Shown: positions 1 through 10,559 of the stretch, piece after piece
How the letters are laid out: each line of letters begins with the position of its first letter
Numbering within the stretch: position 1 is the stretch's first letter
Source: Aspidapion aeneum
Lineage: Eukaryota; Arthropoda; Insecta; Coleoptera; Brentidae
Length of the DNA stretch: 64,000 nt
Direction of reading: 5' to 3'
Assembly: GCA_963576565.1 (NCBI GenBank)
Contig: OY755047.1
Span: forward strand, 30,355,351 to 30,419,350
The notes under the pieces: generated by a model
Seen by the model: only the letters and a program-made list of their open reading frames with translations
What the model was told of the DNA's origin: nothing
The model's database searches: none
Program-made: the position numbers and the translations under genes

Positions 1-868
1 AGAATATATGGCCGCAACGCTTCGCTGCGGTGCAGTTCCACCATGTGCAATGTAAGCTTTTAGGTTAATACTGATGTAAGAGATAACAATATAGTGTAGC
101 GCCGTGAAACGCAGCGTATTACGAGATACTTTATTCAAATTAGGTCCATTTATACAAAATGGAACATTTTATTTTTTTTATATATTTATTTTACATCTGT
201 AATTATTTGGATACGATATTTGAAACTATTATAATTACCAAATTTATTGTAAATACGATATATTAAACAGCGTTAATCACGCAAATTGAATTTAGCTTAA
301 TAAGCATTTATTGTATATATATAAACAGACGATTGGTAATTAATAAAACAGATTAAAACTGTTTGTTGCTTCTCATTATTGTGCCCAAGTCTATTTTAGG
401 CCTAGCATACTTGCTAGCAGAGCGTGAGACTGCGTTCTGGCAATTATTCTTTAACTTTATAGTAGCAAGTGCACCGTCTGGTTACTATATAGTTCTTACT
501 TAAATCTATAGCAGGTGCTTCGTCTGGTTATAGGTTTTTAGTCAAAACTCATCGCAAGTGCCTAGTCTGGTTGCGAGTTCTTATTTCCGACTTACAGCAA
601 GTGCACTAGTCTGGTTGTAGGTCACTTTTAACATTTCTTCTGCCTTATTGCAAGTGCCGTGACATAAGTGCCGTCTGGTAATAAGGCCCCTTTCTCTCCT
701 CTACTCTAACAATCAAGAGTCTTAAGTAAATTAGCCTTAGAGCGACAAAGCCTAAAGCTACATAAATTACATTAAAGAATATTTGGCCGCGACGCTTCGC
801 TGCAGTGCAGTTCCACCATGTGCAATGTAAGCTTTAAGGTTAATACTGATGTAAGATAATAATATTTT
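1..868. repeat. Direct-repeat-bracketed repeat unit
   Basis: A segment of about 90 bases at 1-90 recurs at 778-868 with few differences. Both copies carry a GC-rich block (GCTTCGCTGC) followed by GTTCCACCATGTGCAATG. The 777-bp spacing and shared direction could mean two tandem units of a larger satellite-like or transposon repeat, or terminal direct repeats. The left copy touches the window edge, so the true border is unknown. Between the copies lies the hairpin array annotated separately. No reading frame of note is present. The whole block sits in the intron upstream of the first visible receptor exon. Confidence 0.7.
454..687 (+). repeat. Array of five hairpins with conserved loop and differing stems
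   Basis: Five successive stem-loops share a loop of the form GCARGTGC-n3/4-GTCTGGT but have unrelated stems that still pair. H1 454-493: ACTTTATAGTA with TACTATATAGT. H2 502-537: AAATCTATA with TATAGGTTT. H3 about 547-579: AACT..CGCAA with TTGCGAGTT. H4 589-623: GACTTACA with TGTAGGTC. H5 642-687: GCCTTATT with AATAAGGC. Loops are 18-19 bases, except H5, whose loop carries a short internal duplication. The non-Watson-Crick stem pairs in H2 and H4 are T-G on this strand, which would be U.G wobbles in a plus-strand RNA and mismatches in a minus-strand RNA. A degenerate sixth unit may lie at 410-445. Function is unknown. Confidence 0.8.
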
Positions 869-912
869 ACAATTTTTGCGGTTTAATTGTATTATTTAAT
901 CATTTATTTTAG

Positions 913-1065
913 ATACTAAAAAATCACATTCCGAAAAGGTCCAAAAGGCGAATATCACATACTATGAAGCATCTGATCTTTACGAAAGTACAAATTATAC
1001 ATTTTATGTCAGATCATATACCAATATGGCCAGTGACAATTCGGAGTTTGTGACTTGTCAAACAG
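913..1065 (+). CDS. FN3 receptor exon (first exon visible in window)
   Basis: Internal exon between an acceptor ending TTTTAG and the donor GTAATC. The only open frame starts after two bases (phase 1 in) and leaves one base (phase 1 out). It encodes the C-terminal half of a fibronectin type III module, with the typical YESTNYTFYVRSYT strand F pattern (hydrophobic-x-Y-x-F/V-x-V-x-A/S) and the ending FVTCQTG. The N-terminal half of the module and the signal peptide must lie upstream of the window. There are two N-glycosylation sequons (NIT, NYT), as expected for an ectodomain. This is the first of 13 exons with consistent splice phases. Confidence 0.75.
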
Positions 1066-2429
1066 GTAATCTTAACTTAACCTTATCTGAAAAGTATGAG
1101 TATGACCAAGGATTGTTTGGGATATTCCATAGTAACTCGCGTTAAAATCTAATAGATTATTTAGTTATAGTTTCATGATAGCCAATGTTTTTAATGAAAA
1201 ACTTACACGGCTCTTGAACAATTACGTTTATATAAAAATAAACTAAATCTTTTTAGATTTCATTTTTTAGAAGGGCAAATTCATCAGTCTCTCGCATTAC
1301 ATTTTAAGGACATACGATTTACCGCTCCTTGAACTTTTTAATAGTAGGCCGTGAATATTTTTACACCAAGTTTAGAAAAACATTTCCAAACTAGAAATTT
1401 GTATTGGAGAACTTGGCTTTACTTTTATCTCAATTCTTTTTACGCAATACCATTTTCGCGTACTTGGCTTATTTTTACATGAAATGTTTTTTTATGATTT
1501 CACTCCCTTTTTAAAGGACTTGGATAGCATTTAACTTTTAAAGTAGTAAAATATGCGGAATATTCAAAACTTTTGAAATGCTTTATTTAAAAGTTTGAGG
1601 TTTTTTAATTTTTTCCCATTTTTTATGATAGTTCCTATCAGCCTTCGAAAGCTCAGCTGTCTAGCGTTTCTGGAAGTGGGCAATGTTACTTTTACATAAC
1701 TTTACATTTATAGGGGAGTAAAGTAAATTAAAATTTCGGGTTTTTTTATATTTTTTTCTATAGTTTTATCATAGTTCCTATCGGTCTTTTAAAGCTCAGC
1801 TTTCTAGCGTGTTTGGAAGTGGGCAATGTTACTTTTATGTAACTTAACATTTATAGGGGAGGAAAGTAAATAAAAATTTTAGTGTTTTTAAGTTTTTCTA
1901 ATGGTTTTATCATAGTTCCTATCAGTCTGCCATAGCTCAGCTCTCTAGCGTTTCTGGAAGTGGGCAATATTACTTTTACATACCTTTACATGTTTAGGGG
2001 AGGGGAGTGAATCAGAACTTAGGGGTTTTTTGATTTTGTCCAATTTTTTCCAAGGGTTTGTTCATAATTTCTATCAGTTTGCCAAATTTCAGCTTTGTAG
2101 CATATCTAGAAGTACAGTAGAATTTTGATGATCTGATTTGAATTTTGTGGTGGCAATTTCGACGTTTTTTGAAATTTTGTAACTACTTTCATACGTTATG
2201 GAAGTCCATGAAACTTGGAGGGATTGTTAACTCTATAAAGATCCACGACTGTGCAAAGTTTGAGTTTCGTTGCTCATTCCGAAGTAGAGTTTTAGATAGG
2301 TCAAATATGGGCTGAAATGTTTCAAGAAAAAATGGTACAGTAGTTTCCGCGCGAACTTGGCGGGGCACTGCCGTGCCTCCAGATATTAAAGAATTACATT
2401 GTTTCTAATTTTTTGATCTTGTGTTTTAG
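1066..2429. repeat. Intron with about 142-bp tandem repeat and a pre-acceptor repeat
   Basis: Four degenerate tandem units begin at about 1628, 1771, 1912 and 2064. Each contains TAGTTCCTATCRG, an AGCTCAGCT block, TTCTGGAAGTGGGCAAT and an A/T-rich tail with TTATAGGGGAG. The same units occur inverted at 19955-20290. At 2299-2386 a different repeat (GGTCAAATATGGGCTGAAAT and following) recurs at 6018-6094, each time directly before a receptor exon. No coding signal is seen. Confidence 0.75.
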
Positions 2430-2615
2430 GACTAACAGGTTCAAGAAACCTAACTATAGCTCAACGAACTCCTACATCTGTCCTTTTAAAGTGGGACAAT
2501 GTTAGTACTGACATATTCTGCAACGGTACCAAAGAAGTCTTTAAGGTTTCGTGGAGGCCTGTGGGCGATGTTCTTATACAAGAAGAAACCGAAGATCAGG
2601 AGTATGTTATAAACG
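2430..2615 (+). CDS. FN3 receptor exon 2 (start of an FN3 module)
   Basis: Bounded by acceptor GTGTTTTAG and donor GTAATA, phase 1 in and phase 1 out. It encodes the A, B and C strands of an FN3 module: LTGSRNLTIAQRTPTSVLLKW is followed by a cysteine-bearing segment and KVSWRPV. The invariant B-strand tryptophan (LLKW) is present. Sequons NLT, NVS and NGT suggest a heavily glycosylated ectodomain. The module continues into the exons at 4202 and 4610, so this FN3 unit has an unusually long insertion compared with the usual 90-100 residues. Confidence 0.75.
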
Positions 2616-4201
2616 GTAATATCTTCGTTTTGGTTTTGAATTTTGTGATCCAAATGTCGAAGTTTTGTTAGGATTTATAGCCAAATTTCTGGGTACCTGC
2701 GCATGGAGTTTGACAAGATTTATAGCAAACTAAATGGGGTAACTATTATGAAGGCAATGAGAAACTTGACAACTACTAATAATCCATAAGGAAACTTTTT
2801 GGTATCCTGCAGATATTTCGTATCTGTGACCGATATTCAAAAAAACTAAAAACCATTTCGCTGAGTTACTATTTTATAATTCTGGCAAGTTACGCAAATT
2901 ACAAAAAAAAAGTTTTTTCTTGATGACACAAAATTTCGAGAGACCGAAAAGTTTCTTAATTAAACAGGACGTGCTGATCTAGTTGTTCTGAGTGTTGAAG
3001 TAGTTTTTCTGTTGCTGAAATTTTCAATGTGTGAAATCTGTGTCACTCTACCTGCTGTCATTTTTGTGACTTTTAAAATATTTAAAGTTTTAAAAAAATA
3101 ATGATAAATGATTAACGGGTAAATAAAAATATTTTATTTTAAATAATAAACCATTAATCAAAAAATTTATAGTTTACCAAGCCATGAAAATGTTTTTTAA
3201 TACAAAACATATTTTTCTTTGCCTTTTTTGTTTCGTTTTTTAATAATATTTTTTGATGAGACATCAATAACATGCAAATACCATTATCTAAAAATAACTT
3301 TTGAAAAAAATTAAAGACTTTTGTTTAATCCGCAAGGGATTGAATTTCCTTGATATTCAGATAATGAACCATATATACGATTTTATTTTCTGAAAAACAG
3401 TTTTGCTAGCTGCTGTGGTTTGAAATATATAATTTTAAAAAATATATTTTATGAATTGCGACTAACTTTGGCGTTATTGCAATTTTTGTTAAATATACAG
3501 GGTGATTTACGAACATTGAAACAGAGCCCTTTTTTGGTATTTAGAGTGTGAATTTGGAGAAACGCTCGGACACATCGATTTTGTTTGCGAGAGGGACACT
3601 TTTTGGCTATCTTGAAATTTTTGTAGCATGAAGCCCCTTCGAGGGCTATACCCCTATATTTTGAATAGGGAAAGTGGGTCTAGTGATACCTTGTTTTGAA
3701 GCTCTCTTGAATATCTTTACAACCGTGTAAAAACTTCAAAAATCTATCGATTAATATTTGAGATATTTGCTTTCAAATTTTCAAATTTAACATGGAATGA
3801 TAAAAATTAAATCCGAAAAATATAAAATTCTAATTAAATTTTTATTTTATCAGTCCATGTTAAATTTGAAAGCTTATGGGCAATTATCTCAAAAACTAAT
3901 GGATAGATTTTTGAAATTTTACACGATTTTAAGGACATTCAAAAGGTCTTCAAAACAAGGTATCTCTAGACCCACTTTCCCTATTCAAAATATAGGGGTA
4001 AAGTATACCCCTCGAAAGGGGATCGTGCTACAAAAAAGTGTCCCCCTCGCAAACAAAATCGACGTGTCCGAGCGTTTCTACAAATTCGCACTCTAATAAC
4101 ACCAGTAAGACCTTAAGACTTAGCATTGTAGACCGGGTTTAAGTATTAAGTCTATAGACTTGATACCGAACGGTTTAAGTGTATTTTTTTAATACTCACA
4201 G
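2616..4201. repeat. Intron with foldback MITE (about 3498-4100)
   Basis: An element starting TACAGGGTGATTTACG at about 3497 has arms at about 3540-3815 and 3830-4098 that are complementary. For example, GAGTGTGAATTTGGAGAAAC pairs with GTTTCTACAAATTCGCACTC. A 99-codon open frame inside the right arm is a by-product of the palindrome. The rest of the intron (2616-3490) is AT-rich with no recognisable feature. Confidence 0.7.
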
Positions 4202-4344
4202 GTCAAATAACTGCAAAGATTTGGTTCACCCTAATGTGCAATTTTGCCGATAATTTAAAAAATGTACCTTTCTATGCTCTGCGCGGTTATAAATTATTAA
4301 ATGAGGAAGGAGTTGACCCATCATTTAAGTGTAAAAAATCTTTT
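4202..4344 (+). CDS. FN3 receptor exon 3 (probable)
   Basis: Predicted from a clear acceptor (ACTCACAG) and the only arrangement that keeps phase: two bases complete the glycine codon split with exon 2, then 47 codons run open to a modest donor (TTTT|GTAAAG), leaving phase 0 for the exon at 4610. The peptide begins QITAKIWFTLMCNFADN and has cysteines that could pair with those of exon 2. No motif was recognised. The donor is weaker than that of other exons, and another in-frame donor cannot be excluded. Without this exon the phases of exons 2 and 4 do not match, which is the main reason to believe it. Confidence 0.5.
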
Positions 4345-4609
4345 GTAAAGCAAAGTCAAACTTTTAATAACTTGCAGAATGGAATTTTCCACCTCGATGA
4401 TTTTGACCCTTAAGTTAGAATTTATACAAATTACAACTCTCGTTCTACCCCCTAGCAACCCCCCATCCCAACAAAAAATGTATTACTTTATCGACGGCTA
4501 CCACAAAATGTTTGTATAAAATTTGTAAATATCTCTAATAAAAAATTTCGTACTTAGACACAAATAACTTACTTTAAGTAAAAATATTTTTTTTTATGGA
4601 TCTTTATAG

Positions 4610-4834
4610 CCCTTCACACCTATGATATGGATAACTAAAAAGGGAGTCCCTATCCAAGATACAAATGGAATATTTTTAATTATAGGTATTATGCCCGGTA
4701 TAGACTATGAGTTCAGAGTTTCGACCAGAAGCAATCCAAGGAACGGCGACTGGGTTTTGTACAGCGTACCAGAGGCTCTAGACGACAGTAACTATACTTC
4801 CCAGGATGTCCTAAAGGCTCCTCTTAGCTTTAAG
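4610..4834 (+). CDS. FN3 receptor exon 4
   Basis: Acceptor CTTTATAG and donor GTTAGT, phase 0 on both sides, 75 codons. It contains the FN3 strand E-F signature GIMPGIDYEFRVSTRSN (L/M-x-P-G-x-x-Y-x-F-x-V-x-T), followed by NGDWVLYSVPE and the linker KAPLSFK into the next module. A sequon NYT is present. The frame closes with TAA just past the donor, which supports the exon end. Confidence 0.75.
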
Positions 4835-6111
4835 GTTAGTTAAAAAATAATCCATGATTATAGAGTACACGAGGAGTATTGGGTTTTAAGCTGTTCAGCA
4901 CTATACCTCAAAAATATACAGTAAATATCGGTTATAACAACATTGAACGGATCGCTTAATTTCGGTCGTTATAACGGAGCGTCGTTATAGACAAAAAAAG
5001 GTAAAAAACTGGGTTATATATTTTTTTTATGAAACAGTGATTATATCTGTTCAAATTTTCATTAAAAACTATCTTTTTTATTAAAAAGTTAAAAACATGG
5101 AATATTTTCAGATGTACATACATATATGTAACTGCGTATATGTACATATAATGTTCTGTGAGTATGTACATATGTATTATGCATGTATGTAGGTACATAC
5201 TTAATATACACTTGTATACAAAATTATGAGCTTTCTCCTCAACTGTAAAAGCTTTTCGTTTAGACATCGTCTTTAATTTATACATATTCTTAGATTCAGC
5301 AGCTTAGATTATGTAAACACAAAAGCAGACCACATCAATAGCTTTATTACAATAAAGGTAACGATTCGCATGAACTGGGGATTTACCGCCTACATTAAAA
5401 GGTATTCCCCGAACTTCGGCGCACATGTCGTAACATGGGCTATCGCTCGTCGTTATAACCGATTACTTGGACCAATTTAAGTTAAATTACTGGTCGCTAT
5501 ATAAGTACGTCGTTATATGCGATGCCGTTATAGGCAACATGGCTTCAATGCATTTAGCATATAACTCAGTCGGGACTATAATATGGTGTCGCTATAACCG
5601 ATTCCAACTAATTTTTACCTTTTACATGCGCTAGTACAGAATCTGTAGTTGTCATGCATGGCCTTAGCCTTTAGGTGATATTTCACTAGGCAGTGTCCCA
5701 GTGTTGCCAGATTTGATCGATTTTCTTCAATATGAAGGGTTTTAAACTAAACTTGACTATTGAAGGATTGAAGATTTTTATCCAATTTTGAGGCGACATT
5801 ATGTATTTTGCAAATATTCCAATAATTTTACCAAACCTAACTTATGTAGGTAAATTTAAATATTTTAGTTTTGATTTTTATAATTTATGATACAAGTTAT
5901 AAATCTTTTATTTGTTTGGTTTTTTACCATTTTTATAAAAAAATTTGTTTATGGTATACAGTTTTGTTTTTGGCAAAATTTTTTGTGATATCGACGAGCC
6001 ACCCATTAGATAGATAGGTCAAATATGGGCTGAAATGTTTCAAGAAAAGATTGTACAGCAGTTTACGCCGCGAACTGCCGTGCCCTCAGATAATCATGTC
6101 GCTCTTTTTAG
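4835..6111. repeat. Intron with a MITE of repeated GGTTATAACGAC motifs (4927-5602)
   Basis: The ends of the element read ATCGGTTATAACAACA (4927) and, inverted, ATCGGTTATAGCGACA (ends 5602). The core motif GGTTATAACGAC occurs several more times inside, in both orientations. A TATGTACATA-rich stretch lies at 5110-5220. The pre-acceptor repeat at 6018-6094 matches 2299-2386. The 109-codon minus-strand frame here has no protein-like composition. Confidence 0.6.
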
Positions 6112-6239
6112 GGTGAAGCATTATCACCGACCAGCGTCCAACTACAATGGGATTCAGTTACCAACGCAAGGAGCTATAGTGTGTGCTATATTCCTGAAAT
6201 TGAAAAGAAGAATTGTCAGGAAAATAGCAAAGTTAAAAG
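6112..6239 (+). CDS. FN3 receptor exon 5
   Basis: Acceptor CTCTTTTTAG, donor GTAAAA, phase 0 in and phase 2 out. It encodes the N-terminal half of an FN3 module: ALSPTSVQLQWDSVTNARSY with the B-strand tryptophan and C-strand tyrosine (YSVCYIPE). The other half is 6.6 kb away at 12865, because the intron has taken in a nested transposon pair. The last two bases (AG) join the T that opens the next exon to make serine. Confidence 0.85.
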
Positions 6240-7511
6240 GTAAAATATATTTTATCTACTCTCTTTCTACTTAAAGGTATTTTCGGTATTCGCTAAAATG
6301 CTTGGTTTTTTCTCTTAATAAAAACGTGCTATTTTTTCGTGATCTTTAAAAATAACCCCAATTAAGGAACGCTAATGAAGTGTTAACCATGAATTGGACC
6401 TACTTGAGTGACACATGGTTTAAAAGATAGTTTAATTTTCTACAATAAATACTTATACATTTCCTCTAAAACACTTAGTTGTTAAAAAAATTAGATAAAA
6501 ATTTTGATTTATTTTATATATAATGTGGAAATACATAGGAAATAGGTGTATTGCTAACGACGTCACGATCTTTATTTTATGTCATCCTACATTTTCTTAA
6601 AATTACGTAGTTTTCAAGTTAAAGCCCTCTAAATAAAAAAAATATATATTAAAAAATACGCGCTACCATTCTTTTACTTGCTTTTACCATATATCTCTAA
6701 ATAGTGTATGGACAAATCGGCCTAAAGGGGTTTCGTGTGCAAGTCGTGTCAACTATTTGCCGATAAGCCAAGTTTGTTAAGGGCACTCCATAGATCAGGT
6801 TTTGATTTTTTGTCATTCTGGTAAATGCGTTTTTTTAAAGATATGGCCCCCACCACTTTTTTCTGCACGGTACTTTTTAAAACGATGTATCTTTCTTAAA
6901 AATAGTCGTAGAGGGTTGCAAAAAATGGCAAATGAATCAGTAAACCCCATTATATTTTTCAAAATATTGCTTCGTTTTAAAAAAAAAATAAAATTACTGA
7001 ATTTTTACTTTTTTTTGTATAGCTAGTAAAGTTTAACCTACATTTTTAATAACACCAAAGCAAAATTTTAAAAAAAAGTTAAAATAAAAGTTTTAGAATG
7101 AACATTTTGTTTTAATTTGCTGTATACAAGTCTTAATAAAAAAACAATTTCTTGTCACCAAAACGACTAGGGGAGAGTGTTCCACAGTGGATCAATTTTT
7201 TTTTGAATAATTTTTTTTTAAAGAAAAATCTGTTTTATGTTAAAAATATATTTACCATCAATAAGCATATTATATTGCCGCCATAATGGAAGAAGTTTGG
7301 CAATAATTGCTTAATACTAATTGTGTTTATTTAACATAATTTATTATCATGCAATTTGTTTCAGTGTAACCCACTTATGGGGTACAGTGAAACTATCGGT
7401 GGGGTACAATGAAACACATACTTTTTATGCAAATATATTGTTAAATACAAAATGAAGCCAAGTATTATCAAAATTTTACTCACTTAGGCCTAAAAAACTA
7501 CTTAAAATATT

Positions 7512-9303
7512 TTAGCGAACATCAAAACTACTTAGATTTATCTCAAAACTGATATAGGAATTTTGTCTTGTGGTCGAACCAGATAGGATCGGTTGAGGTA
7601 AAATCATTTTAATATCTGCCAGCTGAACAACTGAAATATCCGGGTTTGTGGGAAACAAGAATTTGCCTACTATTTTCGAGCTTTTTCTCATAAATGAAAC
7701 TTCAAATTCATCTTCTGCTAATACGTTCATTACTTTGCCAACAAAGTGTACCAAATTCTTGGCTGTAAACTGTACCAAAACAAAATCATCTTTAGTTGGT
7801 TGCCTGGTTAATTCTTCAGTAATGTCTGGAATTGGCTCTTCAGGGGACCATTCACTGTCACTTGATGATTCTTGCCATTCCTGTTCTTCCTCATCATCAG
7901 GATCTGTGATTTTCCTTTTCACCTTATTAACCGCTGCTTTTTTTATTTTTTTTTTGCCCAATTCTCTTTTTGCTAACTCCTCTTTTTCAGGAGTGTCCGT
8001 AGCAATAATTGTTTTTCCTTGCCTTCTCAATTTTTGATTTTTTCTTGGTTGTGCCTTTGGAAATCCACGAAAGATTTGTGGGGAAATAAAAGAAGATTTA
8101 TTTGCAGTTTCGTTATGCGAGGATGGCTCATCAGTTCTCGCGTTATCTTGGTGGTCTTCTATTTCTTGCTCAAACTCTTGAGTAACTGCTGCCTCCGAGT
8201 GCACTTCTGGTCTGTCAGTAACAGCCGACATGAGAAAATCATCGTCTGTAAATATTTCTGGATCAAAAGGCAAGATTCCAGTTTTTTTGAATCCTGCGCT
8301 AATGTTTGTAGGTGTCATCGACCTCTCGTGCGCAACTTTTACAAAACCTCCGATATTATAAATATCTACAGGAATACCAGGATGATTAAGAAGCCAGCTT
8401 TGCATGGCATTGTTATAATGCGCTTTGAATGATGAAAAGACTGCTACATCTAAAGGCTGCAGTTTGTTTGAGCAGTGCGGAGGCAGAGTCAATATTGTGA
8501 CCCCATTCGACTTCGCAAGATCCAAGGTTTCCATTGACAAATGGCTTTCGTGATTGTCCATGATTAAAAGGCTAGGGTTGTCACAAGAACTAAAAGAATG
8601 TTTTATAAAATGCTTCATTACTTGAGGAAACAGCTCTCTGTTCATCCATCCTGAGAGAGTAGCTAATCCCAGCGTACCGAATGGAGCATCTTGGATCATT
8701 CTGTCCTTAAAATGAACTCTTGGAAATATCATGGCCGGGGGTAAGGCATAACCACCAGCACAAATAATGCTGCAAGTTGTTACCAGAACTCCTCTTTCGC
8801 CGCTTGTACATTGCGAAACCTGCTTCATTCCTTTTTTAGCAAGAATTTTGGGAGGAGCTTGCACTGTAGTGGTTCCCGTTTCGTCCAAGTTAAATATTCT
8901 ACTGCCGTCACTGAAACGAGGTTCACGCTTAAGAACTGTTTCGAGATTTTTGAAAAAAGTTGATACGTTGTGTCGATTAAATGATGTAGCTCGAGATAAA
9001 CTGCAAGCCTCTGGCTTTCGGCAACTTAATTCTGGATGCCTCTTCCTAAAACCAAGGTACCATTCTTTACCTGCCATTTTTTGTTCGTTCCACTTTTTTG
9101 GTATGTCCTTATTATTTTTTATTGCTGATTCATACGCGAGTTTGCGGAATTCTAGTGAAGTCAGTCCATAGCACATTTTTGCCGACGTTAAAAGATAGTC
9201 AACTAAGGTTTGCTCTTCATCGTGTGTAAAAATTAGCCTTACATCATATTTGGGACGAAAAACGATGTCTGAGTCAGGGTTTGCTTTAACTTTGCGCACG
9301 TAC
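7512..9303 (-). CDS. Tigger-like transposase, exon 2 (DDE domain)
   Basis: Continues exon 1 to give a 645-residue protein without stops. After a CENP-B-type DNA-binding region (RKRHPELSCRKPEACSLSRA) comes the DDE_1 superfamily nuclease: first Asp in IFNLDETG (about residue 189), second in LLIMDNHESH (about 298), and third probably in LQPLDVAVF about 36 residues on, the D-D-D spacing of pogo-group enzymes. Next come a jerky/Tigger-like tract (FKKTGILPFDPEIF), a basic region with KKIKKAAVNKVKRK, an acidic stretch, and a C-terminal segment of unknown role (LVHFVGKVMNVL). The product would excise and integrate its own element. All catalytic residues are visible, so the gene may be functional. Confidence 0.9.
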
Positions 9304-9645
9304 CTAAAATTAAAAATAAAGTACCTATAAGAAATGAGAACGCTTAAGAGTTTTGTCAAAAAACCATCAGAATTTGCTAAAATTTTGTACATTACATTTT
9401 ATAGAAACTAAAACCCGACTCGGCGTACCTACTTGTTTGTTCTTAAAAAGAGAAAACAGACAAAGAAAAAAAAGGACGCCGCACCAAGTCTTGGTTTTTC
9501 TAAATTGTACCCTCGATCTAAATTTCAGCAAATTCTGATGGTTTTTTGACCCGATAATGTTGCATAGTCACGTGGCAATTTTGGAAGCTAAGGTCTTTGA
9601 TTCGAAGAAGCGAATCATCTCCCTTAACTGCATTTTAATTCTTAC

Positions 9646-9791
9646 CTAAATAAAGTAACATAAGCAACATTGTGTAACTCTGCTGCTCGTCTTATAGGCA
9701 CATTTTCTTCGACAACGAGTCGCACAGCTGCTTTCATCTGCTCTTGAGTAAAAGTGCCAATGTCTGTCTTTCGCTTACGGTTACGAGCCAT
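9646..9791 (-). CDS. Tigger-like transposase, exon 1 (psq-type helix-turn-helix)
   Basis: ATG at 9791 on the minus strand opens MARNRKRKTDIGTFTQEQMK, followed by AAVRLVVEENVPIRRAAEL. This is a Psq-type DNA-binding helix-turn-helix like those at the N-terminus of pogo/Tigger transposases. The exon has 48 codons plus two bases and ends at a consensus donor GTAAG. It joins exon 2 (acceptor TTTTAG, first base 9303) in phase, restoring LFRYVRKV across the junction. The basic start (RNRKRK) could act as a nuclear localisation signal. The alternative start inside exon 2's own open frame lies in intron sequence and is unlikely. Confidence 0.85.
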
Positions 9792-10559
9792 CTTAAACTT
9801 ATATGGACAACTGAAAAAAAAATAATTAAAATATTGTTATGTTATATGGGGTACAGTGAAACAAGTTTCACTGTGCCCCACCTAGGCTTGTTTCAGTGTG
9901 GACCACTGAGCACTCTAGAACATAATAAACAATAAAATCTAACCTAAAAGATTTGGGAAAAGAACATATGTTGTAAATTATAAGCAAATATATAACTTGA
10001 CCGAGAATATTTTTAGCAAACCTTAAATAATATAATTGGTGAACTTACGGGGTTTACACTATCACACTTAAAATTTACTCTGGACCACAAAAAACAGCCT
10101 TTTTTTCGTTTAAACGGAACTGCGGTTATAAACACACTAAGGTTAAGGTGACAAGTAGAGGGAACCAAGAACTTGTCTGACGCGCAGCTTACGTTGAATT
10201 GGCGCGGTATTTGAATTTTAAAATCGATTTGTTTCAGTGTGGAACACGTTTCACTGTGGAACACTCTCCCCTATAATAAGAAGGTGTATTACAACCGAAC
10301 CGAACCGGACGCCTATAAGGCGGCGCGCGGCTTTACGCAGCTGAGGCGTCTAGTAAAACAGGTGATTTCTATTATTATTGTTATCGTTGTTTGATGGACA
10401 TTATCAAACGACGTTGTTATTGTTATTTTTGAAAGTGAATATCAATCGACGAAAGTTTTTACAATATAGTGCAGGTGCTAGAAGTAGTTGAGTATGCAAA
10501 ATATGAGGACCGCAGTTTGACAATGGATCCTAGCTGGGAATAGGTCACAGACTAACGAT

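Larger units (their letters stand above)
7170..10271 (-). mobile_element. Intact Tigger/pogo-like DNA transposon
   Basis: A 3.1-kb element bounded by inverted repeats GGGGAGAGTGTTCCACAGTG (left) and CACTGTGGAACACTCTCCCC (right), flanked on both sides by TA, the target duplication typical of the Tc1/mariner-pogo group. Subterminal copies of GTACAGTGAAAC and GTTTCAGTGTGG near 7380-7416, 9849-9905 and 10230-10260 look like transposase-binding repeats. Ends, spliced transposase and splice sites all look undamaged, which suggests recent activity. Confidence 0.85.

Noticed and set aside
454..687. CRISPR-like array
   Set aside because: The constant part is the loop and the variable part is a self-complementary stem, the reverse of a CRISPR repeat-spacer layout, and the genome is eukaryotic.
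1..868. LTR retrotransposon with 90-bp LTRs
   Set aside because: No primer-binding site, polypurine tract or pol sequence between the direct repeats.
3797..4096. 99-codon open frame
   Set aside because: Lies within one arm of a foldback MITE; its sequence is the complement of the other arm and has no protein-like signal.
7648..9171. Plus-strand frames of 129-137 codons
   Set aside because: Antisense shadows of the Tigger-like transposase on the minus strand.
9304..9392. Transposase start at the first Met of the long minus-strand frame
   Set aside because: Those 30 codons are intron; splicing from 9646 to 9303 restores a continuous Psq-domain protein with a consensus donor and acceptor.
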